DNA from: Spirochaetales bacterium Spiro_02
GTDB taxonomy: Bacteria > Spirochaetota > Spirochaetia > Sphaerochaetales > Sphaerochaetaceae
NCBI GenBank assembly: GCA_001604275.1
Contig: LVBD01000051.1
Location: 20,716 to 84,715, forward strand
Length of the DNA: 64,000 nt
Reading direction: 5' to 3'
Part shown: one piece after another, positions 8,309-16,352 of the stretch
Numbering within the stretch: position 1 is the first letter of the stretch
How the letters are laid out: each line of letters opens with the position of its first letter
The notes under the pieces: generated by a model
What the model saw: the letters and a program-made list of their open reading frames with translations, nothing else
Told to the model about the DNA's origin: nothing
Database searches by the model: none
Made by a program: the position numbers and the translations under genes

Positions 8309-8338
8309 TGCGAGCGTTAAGCCGGCTTGGAATCGACC

Positions 8339-9322
8339 CTATTGCGAAGGATTGCCGTACAGCAAGTTGAAATACTCCATGTCCGTGCTGAGCACCTTGT
8401 CCATCTGAGGTATCGTCTTCCTGTACGATTCCAGCGATCTCCACAGCTTGAAGAAATCAGGATCAACCTCGTATGCCTGGGAGTAGATTCTCGCAGCCTG
8501 CGCGTCCGCGACGCCTTTGATCTGTTCCGCTTTCGCATAGGCTTCGGAAAGAATCGTCTTTTGGTCGTTCTCGGTCTTTCCCTGCCACTGGGCGAGCTGG
8601 CCACGTCCATAGGATCGATACGCTTCGGCGATCTGGTTCCGTTCCTTGATCATCCGTTCATAGACGCTCTGCGTCAGATCGTCGCTGTATCGGATCTGGC
8701 GAATGATGATGTCGATCATCGTGATTCCATAGGCTTGGGTGAAACCAGAGGCCATCTCGAACATCCGTTGCGACAGCCCCTCTCGTCCGATTTTGATCGT
8801 TTCCTGCTGGGTCGAAGTCACTGTCAGGTTGCGAAGACGCTCGGCGTCTTCGATGTTGTCCACGTTCTGAACCTGCTCCTCGACTTTGATCTCGTTGATC
8901 TGGTTCGAGTTCCTTACAGCTTCATTGAGATAGTTCTCGCTGATGACCGTCCTGATCGTCGAATCCAGCACGTCGTTGAGCCGCGATTTTCCATTGGAGA
9001 TCGTATTGACTGTCTCGTAGAACTTCACCGGATCGCTGATCCTCCAGCGGGCCGTCGTGTCTACCCAGATGAACTGGTTTTCCTTGGTCGGGATGCGCTG
9101 GGCGTCGCCATCCCAGGAGAGTATCTTCTTCGGATATTTGATCACATTGTCGATGACCGGCATCTTGAATTTCAGACCGGCCGTGGTCTCTGTGTTCACG
9201 ATTTTTCCGAAACGGGTCACGACCGCTTGCTGGCCTTCGTCAAGAATGAAGAACGGTCCCAGCAGGAGGAAAATGACAAGCAGAACGCCGATCACGACGA
9301 GGACGGTTACTGTCTTTTTCAT
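8339..9322 (-). CDS. hflC: Membrane protease modulator HflC
   Basis: The 327-residue SPFH/band-7 protein has one N-terminal membrane anchor (about residues 5-27). The band-7 domain follows (EGQQAVVTRFGKIV through the region around residue 190), then a helical, Glu/Gln-rich C-terminal part with EAYAKAEQIKGVADAQA, diagnostic of HflC. With HflK it forms a large periplasm-facing cage that surrounds and restrains the FtsH protease. Its start overlaps the hflK stop by four bases, so the pair is coupled. ftsH is not in the window. A strong terminator follows the gene. Confidence 0.93.
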   Translation of the reverse strand: MKKTVTVLVVIGVLLVIFLLLGPFFILDEGQQAVVTRFGKIVNTETTAGLKFKMPVIDNVIKYPKKILSWDGDAQRIPTKENQFIWVDTTARWRISDPVKFYETVNTISNGKSRLNDVLDSTIRTVISENYLNEAVRNSNQINEIKVEEQVQNVDNIEDAERLRNLTVTSTQQETIKIGREGLSQRMFEMASGFTQAYGITMIDIIIRQIRYSDDLTQSVYERMIKERNQIAEAYRSYGRGQLAQWQGKTENDQKTILSEAYAKAEQIKGVADAQAARIYSQAYEVDPDFFKLWRSLESYRKTIPQMDKVLSTDMEYFNLLYGNPSQ

Positions 9323-10314
9323 TTCGCACCTCCCATGAGTTTGTCGACGGAACCGATCGGCAGGAAGTTCTCGAGATTCTTGTCGATGAGTAACATAGCT
9401 CCAGAGTCCCCTTGTCCGTTGATGATTTCCTCCATCGTCTCTATGTAGAGCCGGATTCCTGTGATATCCTTGCTCTGTTCATACGCCTCCCGAACGGAAT
9501 TGAAGCGGGCGACGTCGCCTGTGGCCTGGTTCACTCGTTCCGCCGCGTAGCCTTGCGCCACCTGTATCAGCCGATTTGCCTCTCCTTGCGCGCTGGGGAT
9601 CGCACGGTTGTAGCTTTCCTTGCCCTCGTTGATCAGGCGGTTCATGTCCTGGATAGCCTTGTTGACATCCTCGAACGCATCCTGGACGGTACCGACCGGC
9701 GGAACGATGTTCTGCAGCTTGATCGTCACGACCTTGATGCCCAGATTGTAGGAATCGAATATCTTCTGCATCGCATCCTGCGCTTCGACTTCGATTCTCG
9801 TCCGTTCGCTCGTCATGACCGACAGGATCGGAAGGTCTCCGACCAACTGGTTCATCACCGACTGGCTGATGTCCCTGATCGTCGTGTCCCTATCCTGCAC
9901 GTTGAACAGCCAGGCCGAGGGATTCTCGATCTTGTACTGGACGATCCATTCCACATCGATGATGTTCAGATCTCCGGTAAGCATGACCGATTCCCGGGGG
10001 TACTCAGCCGCGTTGATCAGCGGGTTCGTTCCCAACTGGCTGTTGGAACGATATCCGAACGTCATGTTCTGGACGATCTGGGTGGGTACGTTGTAGTTCA
10101 CGTCGATTCCGAACGGAAGTTTCGTCTGAAGTCCCGGACCGACCGTTCTGTTGTACTTGCCCAGCCGCAGGACAACCGCCTGCTCCGTCTGGTCCACGAC
10201 GAAGAAACTGCTCATGACCAAAGCGATCAAAACCAGTACTCCGATGATGCCGAGGATCAGTTTCGGGCTGATGCGGAATTGCTTGCGCGGGGAAGACTGC
10301 CTTGTATTTTCCAT
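9319..10314 (-). CDS. hflK: Membrane protease modulator HflK
   Basis: The 331-residue SPFH/band-7 protein has a membrane span at about residues 21-42 (GIIGVLVLIALVMSSFFVV), then the band-7 core with DQTEQAVVLRLGKY and LTGDLNIIDVEWIVQYKI, and the helical tail with AQGEANRLIQVAQGYAAERV. It partners HflC in the FtsH-regulating complex. The start at 10314 (MENTRQSS) is chosen because AGGAG lies six bases upstream; an in-frame ATG eight codons earlier has no such site. The N-terminal Gly-rich stretch of many HflK proteins is missing here. Confidence 0.92.
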   Translation of the reverse strand: MENTRQSSPRKQFRISPKLILGIIGVLVLIALVMSSFFVVDQTEQAVVLRLGKYNRTVGPGLQTKLPFGIDVNYNVPTQIVQNMTFGYRSNSQLGTNPLINAAEYPRESVMLTGDLNIIDVEWIVQYKIENPSAWLFNVQDRDTTIRDISQSVMNQLVGDLPILSVMTSERTRIEVEAQDAMQKIFDSYNLGIKVVTIKLQNIVPPVGTVQDAFEDVNKAIQDMNRLINEGKESYNRAIPSAQGEANRLIQVAQGYAAERVNQATGDVARFNSVREAYEQSKDITGIRLYIETMEEIINGQGDSGAMLLIDKNLENFLPIGSVDKLMGGAK

Positions 10315-10439
10315 CTCTTCTCCTAGCGGAGACCTCATGGACGCCGGATTTCTTCAGAGAAGAATCGTCCGAGATCGCCTGCGTGATTCGCCCGTCACAA
10401 GACTTCGCCCGGCAAGACGACCGCGACGGCACACTGTAC

Positions 10440-10468
10440 AATGTATATCGCAGGCAGGCCATGGTCAA
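10440..10468 (-). promoter_or_regulatory. Sigma70-type promoter of hflKC
   Basis: Minus-strand TTGACC (10463-10468), a 17-base spacer and TACATT (10440-10445) give a near-consensus promoter about 125 bases before the hflK start. The leader is therefore long and contains a small GAAGAA/TTCTTC hairpin. Confidence 0.55.
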
Positions 10469-10530
10469 GGAACTTACGGAAAAAGGGGAATGCCGGAGCC
10501 GGCGATCGCCGACGAATCCTCTTGTTCATA

Positions 10531-10559
10531 TTGAAAAAAGGCGGACGGAGGGCTATGAT
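10531..10559 (+). promoter_or_regulatory. Promoter of metG, almost touching the start codon
   Basis: TTGAAA (10531-10536), 17 bases and TATGAT (10554-10559) form a good promoter. Transcription should begin near 10566, three bases before the metG ATG, leaving no room for a ribosome binding site on the mRNA. Confidence 0.6.
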
Positions 10560-10568
10560 AGACGGACT

Positions 10569-12824
10569 ATGAAAAAACGAAGACTGATTACATCGGCGTT
10601 GCCGTACGTGAACAATATTCCCCACCTCGGGAACCTGACGCAGGTTCTTTCCGCCGATGCGTTCGCACGCTTCTGCCGTTCCAGGGGCTATGAGACGCTC
10701 TACATCTGCGGAACCGATGAATACGGTACCGCTTCCGAGACCCGTGCGTTGCAGGAAGGGGTCACTCCCCGCCAGCTGTGTGACCATTATCATGTGATCC
10801 ATCGTGCGATCTACCAGTGGTTCGATATCTCATTCGATCGTTTCGGTCGGACGTCCGACCCCATCCAGACAGAAATCGTCCAAAGTATTTTCAAGGATGT
10901 CGATGCCGCTGGATATATCAGCGAGAAGGAGATCGAGCAACTATATTGTCCGAGCTGCGAACGATTTCTCGCCGACCGATATGTCGAAGGGACCTGCCCT
11001 CATTGCGGCAGCCACGATGCCAGAGGCGATCAGTGCGACAGCTGCCAGACTCTGTTGGAACCCACCGAACTGATCGATCCCCGCTGCGGAGTGTGCGGTA
11101 CCAGGCCGGAGCTCCGCAAGACGCGGCATCTCTACCTCGATCTGCCCAAGGCGCTTCCGCTGCTGGAACGATGGATCGACGAGGCCAGCGTGCAAGGGTT
11201 CTGGGCGAAGAACGCAGTGCAGATGACACGTTCCTGGATTCGTGACGGATTGAAGGAGCGGTGCATCACTCGCGACTTGAAGTGGGGTATCCCCGTTCCC
11301 AAGCCAGGATTCGAGGACAAGGTGTTCTATGTATGGTTTGACGCCCCGATCGGATACATCTCGATTACAGCAGGGTATACCGATCAGTGGAGATCATGGT
11401 GGCAGAATCCCGATGAGGTCGACCTGTTCCAGTTCATCGGCAAGGACAACATTCCGTTCCATACTGTCATTTTCCCCTCCACGTTGCTTGCAACCGGCAA
11501 GAACTGGACGATGCTTCATCATATGAGTTCCACGGAGTATCTCAATTACGAGGGAGGAAAGTTCTCCAAGAGCAAAGGAATCGGAATCTTCGGGAACGAT
11601 GTCCAGGAAACCGGCATTCCTGCCGATGTCTGGCGGTTCTATATGTATTACAACCGTCCGGAGCGTAGCGACGTGACGTTCACCTGGAAGGAGTTTCAGG
11701 AAAAGGTGAACGGGGAGCTGATCGGCAACCTGTCCAATCTGGTCAATAGGACGCTGACGTTCGTCAAACGGTTCTATGGGGGGCGCCTGCCGGAAGGTAG
11801 CATCGACCAGAGTCTGGCGAAAGCTATCATCGACCAGGAGACTGTGATCACCGACCTGCTGGAACATGCCGAGGAACGCGAAGCCCTCCGGCAGATTTTC
11901 GTTCTCTCCTCAATGGGGAACAAGGCGTTCCAGGATGGTGAGCCTTGGAAGAAACGGACGGAGGATCCTCCGTCCGCGGCGTCGCTGCTGCGGACGCTCA
12001 TCTACCTGATCCGGGACTTGGGGATCATGATCGAGCCGTATATGCCCTCGACATCCGGGAAATTGCTTTCCTGGCTCGGATGTCGGAACGACCGTTGGCC
12101 GCAGCTCGCCACGTTCACGGGAGTAGAATCCATAGGCACGGTGGACTATCTGTTCACGAAACTGGATGATTCCCTGATCGATGCGTTGCGCGAGCGATAC
12201 AGTGGATCACAGAGTGAACGGGCGGAAAAGGAAAAAGAGAAAGACGTACACAAGGACAAGGAGCAAGCAATGTCTGATACAATGAGCGCAACGCCGCAGG
12301 GTGCCGTCCCGGCGGATGAAACCATCGCCCAGCAGTTCGCCCGTCGGGTGGTCCTGAAGGTATCCCGCATCATCGAGGTTGAGAAACATCCCAACGGCGA
12401 CATGCTGTACATCCTCAAGCTGGATTGCGGCGAAGCTGAGCCGAGGACGATCGTCTCGAGTATCGTCCCGTATTATCGCGCCGATGAGCTGCTGGGGAAG
12501 CATATTGTCCTGGTCAGCAATCTCAAGCCTGCGAATTTCCGCGGGGTGAAGAGCCGCGGCATGTTGCTGGCGGCCAACGATCCGAATGCGGAGCCACATA
12601 CGACCTGCGAGGTGCTCTTCGCTCCGCAGTTCGATGTCGGTACGGTGCTTGAGCCGGAAGGTTTCGATCCTCCCGCGGCGGATGTATGCTATGTCAAGCC
12701 AGACCATTTCTTCGCAATGCCGATCTATGCCGAAGGCGGGGTTGTAAAGGTCGACGGCAGGGCGATCGGTGCGGACGGAGTATCCCTGACCACCAGTCGA
12801 TATTTGGACGGCCCGGTGAGTTGA
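10569..12824 (+). CDS. metG: Methionyl-tRNA synthetase with C-terminal tRNA-binding domain
   Basis: The 751-residue protein is of the long MetG type. The class I HIGH motif appears as PHLGN (residues 17-21). A four-cysteine-pair zinc region follows (CPSCERF, CPHCGSH, CDSCQTL, CGVCG; about residues 138-178), and the KMSKS loop is GKFSKSKG near residue 333. A charged linker (about residues 545-575, rich in Lys and Glu) joins to an EMAP/Arc1-type tRNA-binding domain at the C terminus, which contains VVLKVSRIIEVEKHPNGD. It charges tRNA-Met with methionine. The start at 10569 fits homologues; the mRNA appears to have almost no leader. A terminator follows at 12900. Confidence 0.96.
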   Translation: MKKRRLITSALPYVNNIPHLGNLTQVLSADAFARFCRSRGYETLYICGTDEYGTASETRALQEGVTPRQLCDHYHVIHRAIYQWFDISFDRFGRTSDPIQTEIVQSIFKDVDAAGYISEKEIEQLYCPSCERFLADRYVEGTCPHCGSHDARGDQCDSCQTLLEPTELIDPRCGVCGTRPELRKTRHLYLDLPKALPLLERWIDEASVQGFWAKNAVQMTRSWIRDGLKERCITRDLKWGIPVPKPGFEDKVFYVWFDAPIGYISITAGYTDQWRSWWQNPDEVDLFQFIGKDNIPFHTVIFPSTLLATGKNWTMLHHMSSTEYLNYEGGKFSKSKGIGIFGNDVQETGIPADVWRFYMYYNRPERSDVTFTWKEFQEKVNGELIGNLSNLVNRTLTFVKRFYGGRLPEGSIDQSLAKAIIDQETVITDLLEHAEEREALRQIFVLSSMGNKAFQDGEPWKKRTEDPPSAASLLRTLIYLIRDLGIMIEPYMPSTSGKLLSWLGCRNDRWPQLATFTGVESIGTVDYLFTKLDDSLIDALRERYSGSQSERAEKEKEKDVHKDKEQAMSDTMSATPQGAVPADETIAQQFARRVVLKVSRIIEVEKHPNGDMLYILKLDCGEAEPRTIVSSIVPYYRADELLGKHIVLVSNLKPANFRGVKSRGMLLAANDPNAEPHTTCEVLFAPQFDVGTVLEPEGFDPPAADVCYVKPDHFFAMPIYAEGGVVKVDGRAIGADGVSLTTSRYLDGPVS

Positions 12825-12899
12825 CGGTTTCAGCGACTTGACACTGAACATTCCCGGGTCGTCTGAATGTGGCGCGGGATTGATGCGAATGACTGCAGT

Positions 12900-12928
12900 C
12901 ATGCTCCCCGTGAGCATGGCTTTTCTTT
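12900..12928 (+). terminator. Rho-independent terminator of metG
   Basis: CATGCTC (12900-12906) and GAGCATG (12912-12918) pair around a 5-base loop, followed by GCTTTTCTTT. It separates metG from the FemAB-like gene. Confidence 0.75.
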
Positions 12929-12975
12929 ATCACATCGCCTTTTTTGACGGGTGGACAACGGTGGGGGAGGCTCCT

Positions 12976-14040
12976 ATGAAAGTGACTGAGATCGACTACA
13001 AGACGTTTTCCTGCAAGGGCAATCCCTTTCAAAGCAGTTTTTGGGCGATGGCGAAGCGTCCTGCTGGATGGAAGCCGCAAGCGTTCGTCATTGAGATCGA
13101 TGCCGACGGAACCGTTTGGACCGACAACCTGCTGGTGCTCACCAAGAAATTCTCACCGGGAATGTGTCTATCCTATGTTCCGTTCGGACCTTCGGTATTC
13201 TCGTCCCCGATGGCTCCCGTCGAGTTCCTTCGCGATTTGTCGAAGGAGTTGCGGAAACTTCTCCCGGGCGGAGTGTTCGCAATCCGTTACGACTTGCCAT
13301 GGGACGAACCGGAGGAACCGAATACGTTGAAGATCGACGGGCGCAGATTCCGGACGAGTCTGGAAAGCGTGCAGCCGGAAGGTACTGTCCGTCTGGATCT
13401 TGCCGATGGGTACGATGCCGTCGCAGGACAGTATCGCGAACGTGCGAGACGAAACCTCCGCAAGGCGCGGTTGCAGACGAAGATCGAGGCTTGGAACGGC
13501 ACAAAGGAGGACTTCGATAGCTGGTATGAGGTATATCTGGAAACGGCGAAACGGGATGGATTCTCTGCGCGTCCGAAAAGCTATATGCGCCGGCTGCTGG
13601 TGTTCTCAGGGAAGATGTCCGGCGATGTACGGTGCGATCTGTATCTGGCGAGACACAAAGGAAAGATCGTAGGGGGCTGCATGATCATCGAGTCTCCGGA
13701 CATCGCTGTATATCTTTTCGGCGCTTCGCTTCGTTTCGATGATTTTTCCTGTTCATACGCTCTGCAGGACTATGCCGTCCGCATGGCGTGCGAACATGGA
13801 TGCAAAGTCTATGACCTGCACGGTATTCCGGGGCCGGGAGGCAGGGGAGCTCATTTGCGGGGATTGGATCTTTTCAAGCGATCTTTCGGCGGACATGCGT
13901 ACTACCGGACTCCTTCGACCGACTATGTATACCGACACATCATGTGGAGGATTTTTACGTCAGGGGAGAAGATGCGCTATCGGATCCATCGGCACCAGAT
14001 GTCTCCATGTCTGCAATCTTCCGGATCGAGTGAGTCCTGA
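12976..14040 (+). CDS. FemAB-family aminoacyltransferase-like protein
   Basis: The 354-residue protein shows the double GNAT fold of the FemX/FemAB family. The N-terminal part has NPFQSSFWAMAKRPAGW, and the C-terminal part ends with YDLHGIPGPGGRGAHLRG followed by LDLFKRSFGG, like the conserved family stretch (YDLxGI ... LYRFKKGFGG). A coiled-coil arm of the kind seen in FemA is short or absent. Members add amino acids from aminoacyl-tRNA to the peptidoglycan stem peptide to build interpeptide bridges. The neighbouring murD fits a cell-wall role, but the residue added is unknown. GGAGG precedes the ATG at 12976. Its 3' end overlaps the murD 3' end by 86 bases on opposite strands. Confidence 0.8.
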   Translation: MKVTEIDYKTFSCKGNPFQSSFWAMAKRPAGWKPQAFVIEIDADGTVWTDNLLVLTKKFSPGMCLSYVPFGPSVFSSPMAPVEFLRDLSKELRKLLPGGVFAIRYDLPWDEPEEPNTLKIDGRRFRTSLESVQPEGTVRLDLADGYDAVAGQYRERARRNLRKARLQTKIEAWNGTKEDFDSWYEVYLETAKRDGFSARPKSYMRRLLVFSGKMSGDVRCDLYLARHKGKIVGGCMIIESPDIAVYLFGASLRFDDFSCSYALQDYAVRMACEHGCKVYDLHGIPGPGGRGAHLRGLDLFKRSFGGHAYYRTPSTDYVYRHIMWRIFTSGEKMRYRIHRHQMSPCLQSSGSSES

Positions 14041-15331
14041 ACTTGTCGCCGCGGTCGAACTCGTGCTGGAACAGTTCGAAGGATGCGGCTCCAGGGGAAA
14101 GCATGATGACCTGGGCGTTGTCCTGGGCTCCAGCGATACGCTGTCGGGAGATTTCAAATGCTGAATCTACCGCGGCGCCCATGTCGGAAAAAGGGCCGTG
14201 ATATGCAAGCCCCTCCCGTTCGAGCAACGGAATCAATTTGTTTCTGGTGAACGATCCATCGAGCAGATGCAGGCTTGCGGCTTCTTTTAGCGCGATGAGC
14301 ATGCCTTCGGCTTTCAGGTTCTTGTCCGTCCCTCCGCAGATCAGATGTATCGGAAGGGGGCTGCAATTCTCGAAACTGAACAGAACAGCCTCCGGGATGG
14401 TAGCGGCGGAATCATTGATGAACATGATCGGGCCGGCGACTCCTACCTGCTCCAGTCTATGGGGAACTCCTTTGAATGATTTGAGCGCCTTGAGGACCTC
14501 TCGCCATTTGAATCCTAGGAGTCTGCAGATGGCATATGCGCATCGCAACGGAGAATTTTCCGCCATTACTTTTCCAGCGAGCTTGTCGATGCCGTGTATT
14601 TTCTTGGGGGAGATGTCCACAAAGTCCTTGACGAGTCTGATCAGCTGGTCAGGCACCAGGACGGTTTCGCAATGGCGTCCAAATAGTTCCAGCTTGTCGT
14701 GGCGATAGCTTTCGATGTCTTTGTAGGCGTTCTGGTGATCGGCGTACAGGCTCGTCAGCGCAGCGAGCCGTATCTCTGGCATATCTCCTTGAAGTGCGGC
14801 ATACATATCCCGGATCTGCCAGGACGAGAACTCGCAGACGAGGTATTCGGGAATGTTCTGTCCGTTCGCCTTTCTCTTTTCCCAATCCGAGAGGACCGTG
14901 AACGCACTGATTCCCATGTTTCCGCATTGCACCGCTTCATGCCCGAACGTGTTGAGGACATGCGCGACCGCTGCGGCGGTCGTTGTCTTCCCCTTCGTGC
15001 CAGTAATGGCGATGATCTTGGTTTCTTCGCACCAAGGGGAGGCGAACAGCCATGAAAAGTCAGTGATCACCGTTCTTGAGGCGAGCAGATATGGATTGTC
15101 CGGAGCGATAGCCGGATTCTTGATGACAATGTCCGCCCACAGGAAGTCTTCCATCCTGTGTTCGCCCATGATGCATGCGGCCCCCCGATTTTCAAGAACC
15201 TCCATCGTCTCCCCCAGGACATCGGTCCCCCTGAGATCCGTCACACGGACTTCGTCCCCACGATCGAGAAAATAATTCGCTGCGGCGAATCCTCCGCCAT
15301 GTGCTCCAAGGCCAAAGATGAGAACTCTCAT
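13955..15331 (-). CDS. murD: UDP-N-acetylmuramoylalanine--D-glutamate ligase
   Basis: The 458-residue Mur ligase has three domains. The N-terminal Rossmann domain begins MRVLIFGLGAHGGGFAAA. The central ATP-binding domain has P-loop ITGTKGKTTTAAAVAH near residue 112. The C-terminal domain includes KGVPHRLEQVG, NDSAATIPEA, HLICGGTDKN and the end motif LSPGAASFELFQHEFDRG, diagnostic of MurD. It adds D-glutamate to UDP-MurNAc-L-alanine in the cytoplasmic stage of peptidoglycan synthesis. It is not in a dcw cluster here. Its last 86 bases are antisense to the end of the FemAB-like gene, so the two convergent mRNAs must overlap. Confidence 0.94.
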   Translation of the reverse strand: MRVLIFGLGAHGGGFAAANYFLDRGDEVRVTDLRGTDVLGETMEVLENRGAACIMGEHRMEDFLWADIVIKNPAIAPDNPYLLASRTVITDFSWLFASPWCEETKIIAITGTKGKTTTAAAVAHVLNTFGHEAVQCGNMGISAFTVLSDWEKRKANGQNIPEYLVCEFSSWQIRDMYAALQGDMPEIRLAALTSLYADHQNAYKDIESYRHDKLELFGRHCETVLVPDQLIRLVKDFVDISPKKIHGIDKLAGKVMAENSPLRCAYAICRLLGFKWREVLKALKSFKGVPHRLEQVGVAGPIMFINDSAATIPEAVLFSFENCSPLPIHLICGGTDKNLKAEGMLIALKEAASLHLLDGSFTRNKLIPLLEREGLAYHGPFSDMGAAVDSAFEISRQRIAGAQDNAQVIMLSPGAASFELFQHEFDRGDKFRTHSIRKIADMETSGADGSDSASSPLT

Positions 15332-15361
15332 TATGGAAAGCCACCCCCTGTATCTTCTTCT

Positions 15362-15390
15362 ATATTACATATAACAGGAGAGCGGGGCAA
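15362..15390 (-). promoter_or_regulatory. Probable promoter of murD
   Basis: Minus-strand TTGCCC (15385-15390), 17 bases and TAATAT (15362-15367) stand about 30 bases before the murD ATG. The rest of the gap 15391-15596 holds no gene that I can support. Confidence 0.5.
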
Positions 15391-15596
15391 TTGATGAATA
15401 TGGAAAGCTGTCCGTCGTGCGTCGTAAAGCATCGGAATATGTGCTGAGTTTCGCTTAGGTACTGAAATCAGGAACGGGCGATCATCCCCGGTCCGTCGCG
15501 TTCTTGCATGGCACGACCGCCGAAACCGAGCATCGCCGTGCGGGGAGGGCGCCGTACACATTGGAAAGACAATGCTCCTACGGGTTCCTCGGGTAC

Positions 15597-15630
15597 AAAA
15601 AAACCGTCGGAGCGACCGACGGTTTTGCAA
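15597..15630 (-). terminator. Bidirectional terminator after the COX24-like mini-gene
   Basis: AAACCGTCGG (15601-15610) pairs perfectly with CCGACGGTTT (15616-15625). On the minus strand the stem is followed by a run of seven or more T, on the plus strand by TTTTG. Confidence 0.88.
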
Positions 15631-15648
15631 TAGATTGCGTAAAAGAAG

Positions 15649-15738
15649 TCATTTCTTCTTATGGCGATTCATTCTGAGCTTTTTCTTTCTCTTATGAGTA
15701 GCAATCTTATGCTTCTTTCTTTTTCTTCCACAAGGCAC
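15649..15738 (-). CDS. 29-residue AURKAIP1/COX24-like basic protein
   Basis: A GTG at 15738 opens a 29-codon frame. It has AAGGAG seven bases upstream and a strong terminator 20 bases past its stop. The product (VPCGRKRKKHKIATHKRKKK followed by LRMNRHKKK) is almost entirely Lys, Arg and His, with the KxxxHKxKKxxRxxRHK pattern of bacterial AURKAIP1/COX24-domain proteins, a tiny conserved family related to mitochondrial ribosome proteins. A ribosome-bound role is likely, but this is inferred from the family. A longer in-frame reading up to 15879 lacks a ribosome binding site. Start signal, terminator and pattern together make this a real gene. Confidence 0.78.
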   Translation of the reverse strand: MPCGRKRKKHKIATHKRKKKLRMNRHKKK

Positions 15739-15847
15739 AGTAGAGCTCCTTATCCAACGGTTGAGTTGCCGGTTTCCCGGTACCAATAGGATTGTAATTA
15801 CCGGAACATTATGCAGGGTTGCCGCATGAAGGTCAAGTATCGGAAGG

Positions 15848-15903
15848 AAAAAATCATGACGGAAGGCTTGCTCCCCCATGCCGATAGGGGAACGCTCCTT
15901 CCG
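15848..15903 (-). terminator. Terminator after perR
   Basis: Minus-strand CGGAAGG and CCTTCCG enclose a second stem (TTCCCC with GGGGGA); TTTTTT follows seven bases later. It lies 22 bases past the perR stop codon. Confidence 0.65.
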
Positions 15904-15924
15904 TAAAGCGTCTACAGCACTTCG

Positions 15925-16329
15925 TCAGGGACGCTTCTTCCGTCGTTGACATTCGGGACAGATGACATTGAAGACAGTTTCGTGCCGTTGTACGATGCAC
16001 CCGGTACGTTCCTCCATTTCCCGGTCGATGACGTTGTCGTAGTCTCCCGGGGCGTCGAGCAGAGCGCCGCACTCTGAACAGAGAAGGTGATCATGGCGAT
16101 CGGTCCGGCAGTCGAAACGTTCCGAATCCGGACCGTGGACCTGAAGGATATCCCCGCTTTCCACCAGCAGGTGAAGATTACGATACACAGTGCCCCTACT
16201 GATCTTTTCATCCTGTTCATGAATCTCCAGGAACAGCTGGTCTGCGTTCGGATGGTCATGGTGGCGATTCACCGCATCGAGAACGAGCTGTCGTTGCCTG
16301 GAGAATCTGTGCTTCTTCTGCTCTTTCAC
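15925..16329 (-). CDS. perR: Fur-family peroxide-sensing repressor, PerR type
   Basis: This 134-residue Fur-family protein has a winged-helix domain with SRGTVYRNLHLLVESGDI. Two CxxC pairs (CSECG near residue 92, CPECQ near residue 126) form the structural zinc site. The regulatory metal ligands read ERFDCRTDRHDH: the aspartate in RFD corresponds to PerR Asp85, where Fur has Glu, and two histidines follow as in DHYH of PerR. Oxidation of such histidines by peroxide releases PerR from DNA. The start is GTG at 16329, 23 bases after katA, so it is the last gene of the katA operon. A Fur/PerR-type palindrome lies at the operon promoter, implying autoregulation. Confidence 0.86.
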   Translation of the reverse strand: MKEQKKHRFSRQRQLVLDAVNRHHDHPNADQLFLEIHEQDEKISRGTVYRNLHLLVESGDILQVHGPDSERFDCRTDRHDHLLCSECGALLDAPGDYDNVIDREMEERTGCIVQRHETVFNVICPECQRRKKRP

Positions 16330-16352
16330 GAAGGAGCCCCCGGTTGTTGATT

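Noticed and set aside
12838..12975. N-terminal extension of the FemAB-like protein
   Set aside because: It would run through the metG terminator. GGAGG before the ATG at 12976 marks the real start.
15391..15596. Small RNA gene such as 4.5S RNA
   Set aside because: The conserved SRP RNA loop sequences were not found on either strand. A 99-codon frame there lacks a ribosome binding site.
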